From the NCBI GenBank assembly GCA_910588065.1, contig CAJUPZ010000004.1, positions 1 through 64,000 on the forward strand: DNA of 64,000 nucleotides, read 5' to 3'. A program made the translations under genes and the position numbers. Below, piece by piece: positions 54,128 to 62,380 of the stretch. The notes under the pieces are model-generated. The model saw nothing but the letters and a program-made list of their open reading frames with translations. It was not told the origin of the DNA and made no database searches. How positions within the stretch are numbered: position 1 is the stretch's first letter; every line of letters begins with the position of its first letter. This stretch comes from an uncultured Muribaculaceae bacterium. Lineage in GTDB: Bacteria > Bacteroidota > Bacteroidia > Bacteroidales > Muribaculaceae.

Positions 54128-54796
54128 ATGATCCAGGTAAGAGACATAACCAAGAGCTTTGACAAACTCCGGGTGCTGAAAGGCATCGACCTCACCGTCA
54201 ACCACGGTGAGATTGTCTCTATTGTGGGTCCCAGCGGCGCCGGCAAAACAACTCTCCTCCAGATCATCGGCACTCTCGACCGCCCCGATTCCGGCACAAT
54301 CGATTTCGACGGTCAGCAGCCGCTGGCACTCTCCTCGCGCAAGCTCGCGGCGTTTCGCAATGCGAACATAGGGTTCGTATTCCAGTTTCACCGCCTTCTG
54401 CCCGAATTTTCTCTTGAGGAAAACGTGGCGCTGCCGGCGCTGATTGGAGGCTGCTCCCGCAAGGATGCCTTTGAAAAAGCCCGCAAACTGATCGATTACC
54501 TCGGACTTGCACCCCGCGCCGCACACCGCCCGGCAGAGCTGTCCGGAGGCGAGAGACAGAGAGCGGCGGTTGCCCGTGCGCTGGTGATGAACCCCAAGGT
54601 GATTCTCGCCGATGAGCCTTCAGGCAGCCTCGACTCACGCAACAAAGCCGAGCTTCACAGGCTTTTCTTCGACTTGCGCGACGACCTTGGCCAGACATTC
54701 ATAATTGTGACCCACGATGAAAACCTTGCCGCCGACACCGACAGATGCATACGCATGGCCGACGGCTCCATTTCAGAAATATCAACCAGAAACTAA
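54128..54796 (+). CDS. lolD: ABC transporter ATP-binding protein, LolD-like
   Basis: The 222-residue ATPase has Walker [11 protein letters not shown] near residue 36, the signature [15 protein letters not shown] near 138, and Walker [10 protein letters not shown] near 159. The whole is closest to LolD/MacB-type ATPases that drive lipoprotein release from the inner membrane. No LolC/E permease lies beside it, so the partner must be coded elsewhere. A TAATTTTG -7 box (54083-54090) lies upstream and a lipoprotein gene follows. Confidence 0.82.
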   Translation: MIQVRDITKSFDKLRVLKGIDLTVNHGEIVSIVGPSGAGKTTLLQIIGTLDRPDSGTIDFDGQQPLALSSRKLAAFRNANIGFVFQFHRLLPEFSLEENVALPALIGGCSRKDAFEKARKLIDYLGLAPRAAHRPAELSGGERQRAAVARALVMNPKVILADEPSGSLDSRNKAELHRLFFDLRDDLGQTFIIVTHDENLAADTDRCIRMADGSISEISTRN

Positions 54797-54807
54797 ACGA
54801 TAACTAC

Positions 54808-55473
54808 ATGAAGATTTCAAAACTACTCTCCGCATTCGCAATTCTTGCAACTTCGCTGTCATTCGCATCATGCAACAGCAGCGACGCCTCTCAGAACGAA
54901 TACCAGGCTATCGTCTTCGTGGACTATGAAGGCATACGCGACGGTCTACACATTTTCGCATACACCGAGCCAAACCAGAACAAATCCATCAACATCCTTT
55001 CCCAGGTAAACTTCAATGACACCCCCCCGATGGTCGGCACACGTGTCCTCGGTATATTCACAGTGCCCTACGGCATCGAAATCAAAAACGACATGGAACT
55101 CGAATGCTACGGCATCGGCGCGCTCTCCGCTTCCGGCACTCTCACCACAGAGGATATCATGACCGGTACAAACCAGGGCGACCAGTTCTACCTCACAAGC
55201 GTGGCCCGCGCAGGCAAATACATTGATGTTACCGGCCTCGCCACCGCCGAAAAATCCAAGATGCGAATTGTGGCCGACCGGAAAACCCTCTCCACAAACA
55301 AGCCCGCCCTCTATCTCATCTATGAGCTCCAGAGCAGCGAACAGATTGAAAACGGACAATACTTCGCTTCATTTGACATCTCCGAGATAACCTCAAACCC
55401 ATCCTACACAGGATTCACTCTCGTTGTCAACAACTCAAACGGCGACTCTCACTTCGACTTCTCACTCAACTGA
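54808..55473 (+). CDS. Lipoprotein of unknown function
   Basis: The 221-residue protein has a lipoprotein signal (LATSLSFASC, Cys22). The rest is predicted as beta strands, somewhat like the NigD-type two-domain lipoproteins of Bacteroidetes, but I see no decisive motif. The frame extends upstream into lolD without an ATG near it; ATG 54808 starts the signal peptide. It lies 11 bases after lolD and one base before DUF3467, so the three genes are probably one transcript. Confidence 0.68.
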   Translation: MKISKLLSAFAILATSLSFASCNSSDASQNEYQAIVFVDYEGIRDGLHIFAYTEPNQNKSINILSQVNFNDTPPMVGTRVLGIFTVPYGIEIKNDMELECYGIGALSASGTLTTEDIMTGTNQGDQFYLTSVARAGKYIDVTGLATAEKSKMRIVADRKTLSTNKPALYLIYELQSSEQIENGQYFASFDISEITSNPSYTGFTLVVNNSNGDSHFDFSLN

Positions 55474-55474
55474 T

Positions 55475-55813
55475 ATGGCAAACCAACCCTCCCAGGAAAT
55501 AAAGATTGAACTCGCTCCGGAGATTGCTTCCGGCAAGTACGCCAACCTCGCCGTCATAAACCACGGCCCGGCAGAGTTCTTCCTCGACTTCATAGCTCTC
55601 GCCCCCAATATGCCCCAGGCAAAGGTGCAGAGCAGAGTTATCATGACACCGGAAAACGCGAAGAATCTTCTCTTCGCGCTTTCCGACAATATCCGCAGAT
55701 ACGAAGCAACTTTCGGCGAAATAAAGCAGATTGTACCCAAAAACCACATTAACGGCAACAACACTCCCGACGGTGAGATTCCAAACCCCTTCATCGCCGG
55801 CGGAAACGCTTGA
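55475..55813 (+). CDS. DUF3467 family protein
   Basis: The 112-residue protein has the pattern IKIELAPEIASGKYANLAVI, then HGPAEFFLDFIALAP and SRVIMTPENAKNLLFALSDNI, typical of DUF3467. The function is unknown. No signal peptide is visible, so it should stay in the cytosol. Its start follows the lipoprotein stop by a single base and cysS starts three bases after its own stop, so it is tightly bound into the operon. Confidence 0.85.
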   Translation: MANQPSQEIKIELAPEIASGKYANLAVINHGPAEFFLDFIALAPNMPQAKVQSRVIMTPENAKNLLFALSDNIRRYEATFGEIKQIVPKNHINGNNTPDGEIPNPFIAGGNA

Positions 55814-55816
55814 ATC

Positions 55817-57307
55817 ATGAAACCAAACAACCTCGCCATCTACAACTCCCTCTCCCGCAACAAAGAGACATTCACTCCCATACATCCGGGAAAAGTGGGT
55901 ATGTACGTCTGTGGCCCGACAGTTTACGGCGACGGACACCTCGGCCATGCCCGCCCCGCTATAACCTTCGACATCCTTTTCCGCTATCTCACACACCTCG
56001 GTTACAAGGTGAGATATGTCAGAAACATAACCGATGTCGGACACCTTGAGCATGACGCCGACGAGGGCGAGGACAAAATTGCCAAGAAAGCCCGGCTCGA
56101 GCAGCTCGAGCCTATGGAAGTGGTGCAGCACTATCTCAACCGCTACCACAAGGCTATGGACAGGCTCAATGTGCTGCCCCCCTCCATCGAGCCGCACGCC
56201 TCGGGCCACATTATCGAGCAGATTGAATACATCAAGTCTATCCTCGATGCCGGATACGCTTACGAAAGCGAAGGCTCGGTGTACTTCGATGTGCCCAAAT
56301 ACAATGCCGACCATAACTACGGCAAGCTCTCCGGACGAAACATCGAGGAGCTCCTCGCTACAACAAGAGCCCTCGACGGGCAGTCCGAGAAACACAACCC
56401 CACCGACTTCGCCCTCTGGAAAAAAGCGGCTCCCGAGCACATAATGCACTGGCCGAGTCCCTGGAGCGAAGGTTTTCCCGGCTGGCACCTCGAGTGCTCT
56501 GTGATGAGCGAGAAGTATCTCGGCGAGACCTTTGACATTCACGGCGGAGGCATGGACCTCAAGTTTCCCCACCACGAATGTGAGATTGCCCAGTCGGTCG
56601 CCCACAACGGCCATGATGCCGTGCACTACTGGATGCACAACAACATGATTACCATCAACGGCCAGAAAATGGGCAAATCGCTCGGCAACTTCATCACCCT
56701 CGACGAGTTTTTCAGCGGCACCCATGAGCTCCTTGACCAGCCTTACGCTCCAATGACTGTGAGGTTCTTCATCCTCCAGGCCCACTACAGAGGCACCGTG
56801 GATTTCAGTAACGATGCTCTCAAAGGTGCCGAGAAAGCGCTCCAGCGCCTCCTCGAAAGCTACCGCCGCATCGCCGCCCTCAAGCCCTCTGCCGAATCTC
56901 AGGTGGATATAGCGGAGCTCAACCGCAAATGCTACGAGGCTATGGACGATGACCTGAACACCCCGGTGGTGATAGCGACCCTCTTCGAGGCCGCTTCTGT
57001 CATCAACAAAATCAACGACGGCACCCTGAAAGCCACACAGGCCGACATCGACGCCCTGAAGCAGCTTTTCGACACCTTCCTCTTTGAAATTCTCGGCATT
57101 CTCCCCGACTCCGCCGCTGCCGCCGACGGCAACCCCGATGCGCTGAAACCCTACGAAAAAGCGGTTGACCTGCTGCTCGAGCTGCGCGCCAACGCCAAGG
57201 CCGGCAAAGACTGGGCTACAAGCGACCTTATCCGCGACCGCCTCAATGCCGCCGGATTTGATGTCAAGGACACCAAGGACGGTTTTGAATGGTCTGTAAG
57301 ACACTAA
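55817..57307 (+). CDS. cysS: Cysteine--tRNA ligase
   Basis: The 496-residue class I synthetase charges tRNA-Cys. It has zinc-binding Cys in [20 protein letters not shown] (the HIGH motif is HLGH), [23 protein letters not shown] for zinc, and KMGKSLGNF as the KMSKS motif near residue 285. Length is somewhat above E. coli CysS. It follows DUF3467 by three bases and the YfhO-like gene by 19 bases. Confidence 0.96.
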   Translation: MKPNNLAIYNSLSRNKETFTPIHPGKVGMYVCGPTVYGDGHLGHARPAITFDILFRYLTHLGYKVRYVRNITDVGHLEHDADEGEDKIAKKARLEQLEPMEVVQHYLNRYHKAMDRLNVLPPSIEPHASGHIIEQIEYIKSILDAGYAYESEGSVYFDVPKYNADHNYGKLSGRNIEELLATTRALDGQSEKHNPTDFALWKKAAPEHIMHWPSPWSEGFPGWHLECSVMSEKYLGETFDIHGGGMDLKFPHHECEIAQSVAHNGHDAVHYWMHNNMITINGQKMGKSLGNFITLDEFFSGTHELLDQPYAPMTVRFFILQAHYRGTVDFSNDALKGAEKALQRLLESYRRIAALKPSAESQVDIAELNRKCYEAMDDDLNTPVVIATLFEAASVINKINDGTLKATQADIDALKQLFDTFLFEILGILPDSAAAADGNPDALKPYEKAVDLLLELRANAKAGKDWATSDLIRDRLNAAGFDVKDTKDGFEWSVRH

Positions 57308-57326
57308 CCACACTCCACGTTTCGCT

Positions 57327-59903
57327 ATGGACAAACTGAAAAAATTGCTGTCAAGCCGGTCTTTCATCGGCTCGGTGATCTCCATAATAGCTATCGCCGC
57401 TATAGCTTTCATCTACTTCTATCCCGATGCCGCGCAGGGCAACCAGCTGCGTCAGCACGATATGCAGCAGGGTGCCGCTATCGGCCAGGAAGCCAAGCTG
57501 TTTCATGAAGCTACCGGAGAGACTACCCGCTGGACAAACTCACTGTTCGGCGGCATGCCCACCTTTCAGATTGCTCCATCATACCCCTCCGACTCGCTGT
57601 TCTCATGGCTGAACACCGTTTTCGGCCTCGGTCTGCCAAACCCGGCAAATCTCCTCGCAATGATGATGCTCGGATTCTTTATCCTGCTGATGTCGATGAA
57701 AATGCGCTGGTATGTGGCCCTCGTCGGTGCCATAGCCTACGGTTTTTCATCCTACTTCATAATTATAATAGGTGCAGGCCATATCTGGAAATTCGTGGTG
57801 CTGGCATACGTGCCCCCAACAATCGCCGGACTGATATTGTGCTACAGGGGGCGGCTCCTCGCAGGCGCGGCGCTCACAGCCATCTTCTCGATGCTCCAGA
57901 TCAGCAACAACCATGTGCAGATGAGCTACTACTTCCTGTTTGTGATGCTTGGCCTCGCCATTGCATTTCTTGTCAAGGCCATCAGAAAAGGCACCGTCAG
58001 GAAATGGGCCGTGGCAACAGCTGTGCTCGCGGCGGCAGGTGGCCTCGGAGTGGTTGCGAACCTGCCAAACCTTTACAACACCTACGAGTACTCCAAGTAC
58101 ACCATGCGCGGTGGCCACAGCGAGCTCAACCGCTCGACCGGCAACCCGGAAGCCACATCCGGCCTCGACCGCGACTACATAACACAGTACAGCTACGGCG
58201 CTTCCGAATCATTCTCCCTCCTCATTCCCAACGTCAAGGGTGGCGCTTCAAACAAACCCGAGAAGGGACAGAACAACATCCTTTCGCTTTCCTCACTGCC
58301 ACAGGCCAAGGAGATGGTAAGCGACGGGGAGCTGTCGCCCCAGGAGGCGCGCTACCTCGACTTCATCAGCCAGTATTTCGGCGAGCCGGAAGGCACAAAC
58401 GGCCCGGTGTATGTGGGCGCGCTGGTATGCGCCCTGTTCCTGCTCGGATGCGTCATTGTGAAGGGTCCGGTCAAATGGGCGCTCTTGGTGCTCACAGCCC
58501 TGTCAGTGCTGCTTGCCCTCGGCCGCAACTGCATGTGGCTCACCGACCTGATGATCGACTATATGCCGATGTACTCGAAGTTCCGCACCGTCGAGTCGAT
58601 ACTCGTCATAGCCGAATTCACCATGCCCCTCCTCGCCGCCATGACCCTGCAGAAACTCATCTCGGGGCGTGACAGATGGGCCGAATACCGCAAACCGTTC
58701 ATCTGGTGCTTCGGCATCACGGCAGGTATTTGCCTGCTCGCGGCGGTTGCCCCCGGGATCTTCGGCTCCGTAATCACAGACGGCGACCGGAATATCGACT
58801 CCATCCTCTCGCAGCAGTTGCTGCAGCAGGGCTACGACCAGGCCACCGCCGCAACATTCAGCCTGCAGAACCCAAGGATTTACAACGCGGTGGAGAGCCT
58901 GCGCCAGTCGATGATTTCAGCCGACGCGCTCCGCTCGCTCCTGTTCATAGCCGCCGGCGCGGTAACTCTGCTGTTGTTCTTCTACCGCAAGCTGTCCGCA
59001 GCGGCAGCAGTACTGGTGTGCGGAGTGGTTGTGCTCACCGACCTCTTCTCTGTCAACAAGCGCTACCTCGACACCGAAAGCTTCATGCCACGGCAGCTCG
59101 CGCAGGCCGACCCCTTCCCTCTGTCTGACGCCGACCGCACCATTCTCGCCGACACAGCCGCAAACTATCGCGTGATGGATATACCGCGCTTCTGGCAGGC
59201 AGCCCCATCTTATCACCACAAGACTGTCGGAGGCTATCATGCCGCGAAGCTCACACGCTTCCAGGATCTTATCGACACTCACCTCGGCAACTTCCTCAAC
59301 GGCTCGCAGACCGATGCCGACTGGGAGGTGCTCAACATGCTCAACGCCAGATACATCATCGACCCCACAGGTGCGCCACTCTTCAACCCCGAGGCTTTCG
59401 GCAACGCATGGCTCGTTGACTCTGTGGCATTTGTGGATGGCGCCGACGCCGAGATGGCCGCGCTCTCTGTCATTCAGCCACGCACGGCAGCCGTGGCCGA
59501 CCGCTCATTCGCATCCTCTATAAAGCTGCCCGCGCCCACACAGCCCGGTGACACTATATTCGAGACCTCATACGCCCCCAACCGGCTCACATACCATGTG
59601 TCAGCCGCCGGTCCCGCCCTCGCGGTGTTCTCGGAAGTGTATTTCCCCTGGGGATGGCACGCCACCGTCGACGGCAAGCCCGCCGACATATCCCGCGTCA
59701 ACTATCTGCTGCGCGCCGTCAACATACCCGCCGGCAGCCACACCGTTGAGATGTGGTTCGACCCCAAATCGCTCCACACCACCACCACTGCGGCCACAAT
59801 CTCCATTATCCTCATCTACCTCATCGCCGCCGCAGCTCTGGCAATGGCTCTGAAAGGCCGCAAACCCTCCGGCAATAATGATGAAACCGGCAGCGTGGAT
59901 TAA
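57327..59903 (+). CDS. YfhO-family multi-pass membrane protein
   Basis: The 858-residue protein has about thirteen membrane helices, beginning at 13-32 (SVISIIAIAAIAFIYFYP), then the extracytoplasmic TTRWTNSLFGGMPTFQ segment, and a large C-terminal extracytoplasmic beta-rich domain with a last helix near 830-850. This fits the Bacteroidetes YfhO-like family, GT-C type sugar transferases that modify envelope polymers such as teichoic acids in Firmicutes; the substrate here is unknown. It overlaps the next gene by 26 bases. Confidence 0.85.
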   Translation: MDKLKKLLSSRSFIGSVISIIAIAAIAFIYFYPDAAQGNQLRQHDMQQGAAIGQEAKLFHEATGETTRWTNSLFGGMPTFQIAPSYPSDSLFSWLNTVFGLGLPNPANLLAMMMLGFFILLMSMKMRWYVALVGAIAYGFSSYFIIIIGAGHIWKFVVLAYVPPTIAGLILCYRGRLLAGAALTAIFSMLQISNNHVQMSYYFLFVMLGLAIAFLVKAIRKGTVRKWAVATAVLAAAGGLGVVANLPNLYNTYEYSKYTMRGGHSELNRSTGNPEATSGLDRDYITQYSYGASESFSLLIPNVKGGASNKPEKGQNNILSLSSLPQAKEMVSDGELSPQEARYLDFISQYFGEPEGTNGPVYVGALVCALFLLGCVIVKGPVKWALLVLTALSVLLALGRNCMWLTDLMIDYMPMYSKFRTVESILVIAEFTMPLLAAMTLQKLISGRDRWAEYRKPFIWCFGITAGICLLAAVAPGIFGSVITDGDRNIDSILSQQLLQQGYDQATAATFSLQNPRIYNAVESLRQSMISADALRSLLFIAAGAVTLLLFFYRKLSAAAAVLVCGVVVLTDLFSVNKRYLDTESFMPRQLAQADPFPLSDADRTILADTAANYRVMDIPRFWQAAPSYHHKTVGGYHAAKLTRFQDLIDTHLGNFLNGSQTDADWEVLNMLNARYIIDPTGAPLFNPEAFGNAWLVDSVAFVDGADAEMAALSVIQPRTAAVADRSFASSIKLPAPTQPGDTIFETSYAPNRLTYHVSAAGPALAVFSEVYFPWGWHATVDGKPADISRVNYLLRAVNIPAGSHTVEMWFDPKSLHTTTTAATISIILIYLIAAAALAMALKGRKPSGNNDETGSVD

Positions 59904-60399
59904 GGCAGTGGCGTCGATACCGCTCCGCGCATGGCGCACAAGGGGGTTTGGCATCCACTCCCCTTTCGCTTTCAAATTCGTCAACGATGTGCTGCGCTGC
60001 CGCAACGCCTACTACGCCTATTCAACAATAGGCACCTCAGCCGCCGACCGCCGCCTATACCGCATTCTGCTCCACCTCGCTCCAAGCGCCGTGGTGCGCT
60101 CCGGCCCCCTATCCCCGGGTCAGCACGCCGCCATTGACGCCGCGCTGTCCGACACCGCCGCCTCACCGCAATGTCACAAAGCAGTGATAGTGTCACCCGG
60201 CTCCATTGTGGGAATAGCATACATCAAGCGGATTCTCGCCGACGGCGGATGCGCGGTATTCACCGACCTGCGCAAGCCCGACTGCGCTGAAATTTTCAGT
60301 CAGGTATACCGTTGCGGCATGTCATTCAGCGGCATACGCCAGGCGGTGATCACCGGCAGACCATCCCTCCCCCACCAGAAATTCGACGTACTTATATAA
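59878..60399 (+). CDS. Shortened methyltransferase-like protein before xerD
   Basis: The 173-residue protein begins with RGFGIHSPFAFKFVNDVL, which matches the entry of the Bacteroidetes class I methyltransferase family that usually starts R-x-(H/F)G-(V/I)-HSPF. Those proteins are about 230-250 residues with a full SAM-binding fold. Here the region around 75-95 has no glycine-rich SAM motif such as ExGxGxG; VRSGPLSPGQH may be its degenerate remnant. A working methyltransferase is therefore doubtful. It starts inside yfhO (26-base overlap; ATGs at 59878 and 59881) and ends one base before xerD. Confidence 0.6.
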   Translation: MMKPAAWIKAVASIPLRAWRTRGFGIHSPFAFKFVNDVLRCRNAYYAYSTIGTSAADRRLYRILLHLAPSAVVRSGPLSPGQHAAIDAALSDTAASPQCHKAVIVSPGSIVGIAYIKRILADGGCAVFTDLRKPDCAEIFSQVYRCGMSFSGIRQAVITGRPSLPHQKFDVLI

Positions 60400-60400
60400 C

Positions 60401-61303
60401 GTGCAACAGCTGTTTTCAGACCTTCTTGACGCCTACGAGGCCCACCTGCTGCTCGAGCGCGGCCTGAGCGAGAACACCCGCATTGCATATATCCAGGACC
60501 TCAGCCGCCTCGGCGAGCACCTCGACTTCATCGGCATTGCCCCGGATGAGGTGACTGTCAGCCACCTGCGCTCATTCTGCGCCGACCTGTTCGACCTCGG
60601 CATAGCCCCACGCTCGCAAGCCCGCATGGTATCAGCCTTCAAATCATTTTTCCACTACCTCAAATTCACCGGCGCGATACCCGCAAACCCCACTGAGCTG
60701 CTTGAGACACCTCGCATAGGCCTGCATCTGCCCGAGGTGCTCACCGTTGCCGAAATCGACTCTCTCATAGCCGCCATCGACACCTCCACCGCTGAAGCGA
60801 CGCGAAACCGCGCCATAATCGAAACCCTCTACAGCTGCGGCCTGCGTGTGTCTGAGCTCACCACCATGCAGATCAGCCGCTTGTTTCTCGACGAAGGCTA
60901 TATTGTGGTGTCAGGCAAAGGCTCCAAAGAGCGCATAATACCCATATCGCCGGTAGCCACCGATGCCATAAAGGCTTATCTGCCTGACCGCGGGGCTATT
61001 GCCGTAAAACCGGGCGAGGAGGCATACCTATTTCTCAACCGGCGTGGCGCCCACCTCACCCGCCAGATGATTTTCACAATCATACGGCGTCTCGCCGACA
61101 CCGCCGGCATACTCAAAACCATATCGCCCCACACACTGCGCCACTCATTCGCCACCCATCTTCTTGAAGGGGGAGCAAACCTGCGCGCCATCCAGCAGAT
61201 GCTCGGCCACGAGAGCATAGCCACCACCGAGATATACATCCACCTCGACCGCTCCCACCTGCGCAACGAAATCCTATCCCACCATCCCCGCAACAATAAG
61301 TAG
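60401..61303 (+). CDS. xerD: Site-specific tyrosine recombinase XerD
   Basis: The 300-residue recombinase resolves chromosome dimers with XerC at dif. The N-terminal SAM-like domain (LLDAYEAHLLLERGLSENT) is followed by the catalytic set Arg in SCGLRVSEL near residue 148, Lys in VSGKGSKER, His-x-x-Arg in HTLRHSFATHL near 245, His in MLGHESIATT and the Tyr nucleophile in EIYIHLD near 281. It uses a GTG start one base after the previous stop. No dif site was recognised nearby. Right after it begins the repeat-rich non-coding block. Confidence 0.93.
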   Translation: MQQLFSDLLDAYEAHLLLERGLSENTRIAYIQDLSRLGEHLDFIGIAPDEVTVSHLRSFCADLFDLGIAPRSQARMVSAFKSFFHYLKFTGAIPANPTELLETPRIGLHLPEVLTVAEIDSLIAAIDTSTAEATRNRAIIETLYSCGLRVSELTTMQISRLFLDEGYIVVSGKGSKERIIPISPVATDAIKAYLPDRGAIAVKPGEEAYLFLNRRGAHLTRQMIFTIIRRLADTAGILKTISPHTLRHSFATHLLEGGANLRAIQQMLGHESIATTEIYIHLDRSHLRNEILSHHPRNNK

Positions 61304-61335
61304 TTTTTAGTTGGTAGTTTTTAGTTGTTAGTTGG
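61301..61335. repeat. TAGTTTTTAGTT repeats after xerD
   Basis: Four TTTTTAGTT/TTGTTAGTT-type units follow the xerD stop. They match the repeats at 52426-52450 and the complement of 5231-5274. Confidence 0.6.
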
Positions 61336-61563
61336 TGGAATGTAGGGGCGCCGATACATCGCGCCCACAGCCGCAGCGCGATGTCCCATCAGACCGGCGG
61401 CGAGCCGGCCGCGAGGTAGTAGCGTGGGTGTGGAGCGCAGCGACACCCCACGAACAGGTCGCAAAAACGAAATAAGACCCCTGTGAGGGGGTCGCGAGAG
61501 GAGAGAGGACAGGTGAATGGCCTCGGCGAGGTCTGAGCGCAGGATGCGCGATGTCATATATAT

Positions 61564-61734
61564 CCCCTGCACGAGCGCACAGCGCGAGGCCTGGGGTGTG
61601 GAGAGCCATGTTTGACAGGGAGCATCGGTGATGCGATGTTATGGTATGCACATTTTATTACATCGCCTCTCGCGAGGCTCAGAAGAGAGAGGCGGCGCTT
61701 CCCCCAGGCCTCGCGCTGCGCGCTCGTGCAGGGG
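61564..61734. repeat. 33-bp inverted repeat pair
   Basis: Arms 61564-61596 and 61702-61734 match in inverted order at 32 of 33 bases (one A/G difference), 105 bases apart. The region between them carries GCATC-GGT-GATGC and a CCTCTCGCGAGG palindrome. Confidence 0.8.
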
Positions 61735-61799
61735 TTATTCGTGACATCGGTTCTCCGAACCGCTGACGTTTCCGACGTCGATCCAATATATGCGAGAAA

Positions 61800-62031
61800 G
61801 TGTGGTACCTCCGGCACCATTTCGGTATATCGCTGATAATCCGCGCACTGCGTACGCGGTTAACAAAATAATCGCACCCGCCGGGTGCTCCGGCGTCTCC
61901 GACGCTATCACCGTGAAACGGTGGGATACGCAAGGTAATATATAGAACCGGAGGCTCGCCAATTTCGTTAACCCCGTACGAAGTGCGGGGTCAGGCATCT
62001 ACCAACAAAAATGGTGCCGGAGGTACCACAC
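61800..62031. repeat. Double inverted repeat, large palindrome
   Basis: Outer arms 61800-61822 and 62009-62031 match perfectly over 23 bases in inverted order. Inner arms 61841-61864 and 61967-61990 match at 21 of 24. Each inner arm lies exactly 18 bases inside its outer arm, so the structure is symmetrical over 232 bases. Confidence 0.8.
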
Positions 62032-62112
62032 CTCTTTCCTCTCGCGACCACGCTCACAGAGAAGGAAGCGTCGGGGAACGTCCACAAAAAAAGGAAATTC
62101 GGGGGAGAAAAA

Positions 62113-62144
62113 TTTGGAGGGATGGGGATTTGTTTATAATTTTG
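62113..62144 (+). promoter_or_regulatory. Promoter of the large secreted protein
   Basis: TTTG at 62113-62116 is 20 bases before TAATTTTG at 62137-62144. The transcript would carry a leader of about 230 bases, including a run of nine C (62236-62244), before the ATG. Confidence 0.7.
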
Positions 62145-62380
62145 CGGCTATGAGGGCTGTGCCCCAGGGATTTGGATAGTATACAGAATTGATATTTAGG
62201 GATTACATATTAACATTTTTTTGTGACAGGAGAGGCATATTTCTACCCCCCCCCACATTCAATACCCTACTAATCAACAACATACACCCCACGAACACCT
62301 CGCACCACACAGGCGCGGGGCGCGCTGACGTGCAACCATACAGGAATCAACAATCAACCAATCATAAAAAATAAATGCTT

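Larger units (their letters stand above)
61336..62100. other. Non-coding block of nested inverted repeats and mini-hairpins
   Basis: No convincing gene lies here. A near-perfect 19-bp pair (61490-61508 with 62031-62049, 18 of 19, extending imperfectly outward) bounds the block, and two further inverted-repeat pairs lie within it. At least ten hairpins of 5-8 bp with exactly three-base loops are present: 61622, 61748, 61765, 61804, 61842, 61874, 61893, 61909, 61972 and 62013. Four have the loop TCC and two GAA. The block could be a structured RNA, a miniature element with terminal inverted repeats, or REP-like DNA. The sequence left of 61490 also holds hairpin-forming G/C stretches. Confidence 0.6.

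Noticed and set aside
55466..57412. A 648-codon open frame on the minus strand opposite cysS
   Set aside because: It is a mirror frame of the GC-rich cysS codons. The cysS frame has all synthetase motifs, while the antisense protein resembles nothing.
61303..61562. A dif site next to xerD
   Set aside because: No 28-bp sequence with XerC/XerD half-sites could be recognised; dif need not be near xerD.
61321..61998. Short minus-strand frames (up to 107 codons) in the repeat block
   Set aside because: They cross the inverted repeats and hairpins and have no recognisable protein sequence.
62189..62374. A 61-codon frame before the secreted protein
   Set aside because: It is within the leader, is rich in Pro, Thr and Asn, spans the C run, and has no coding signal.
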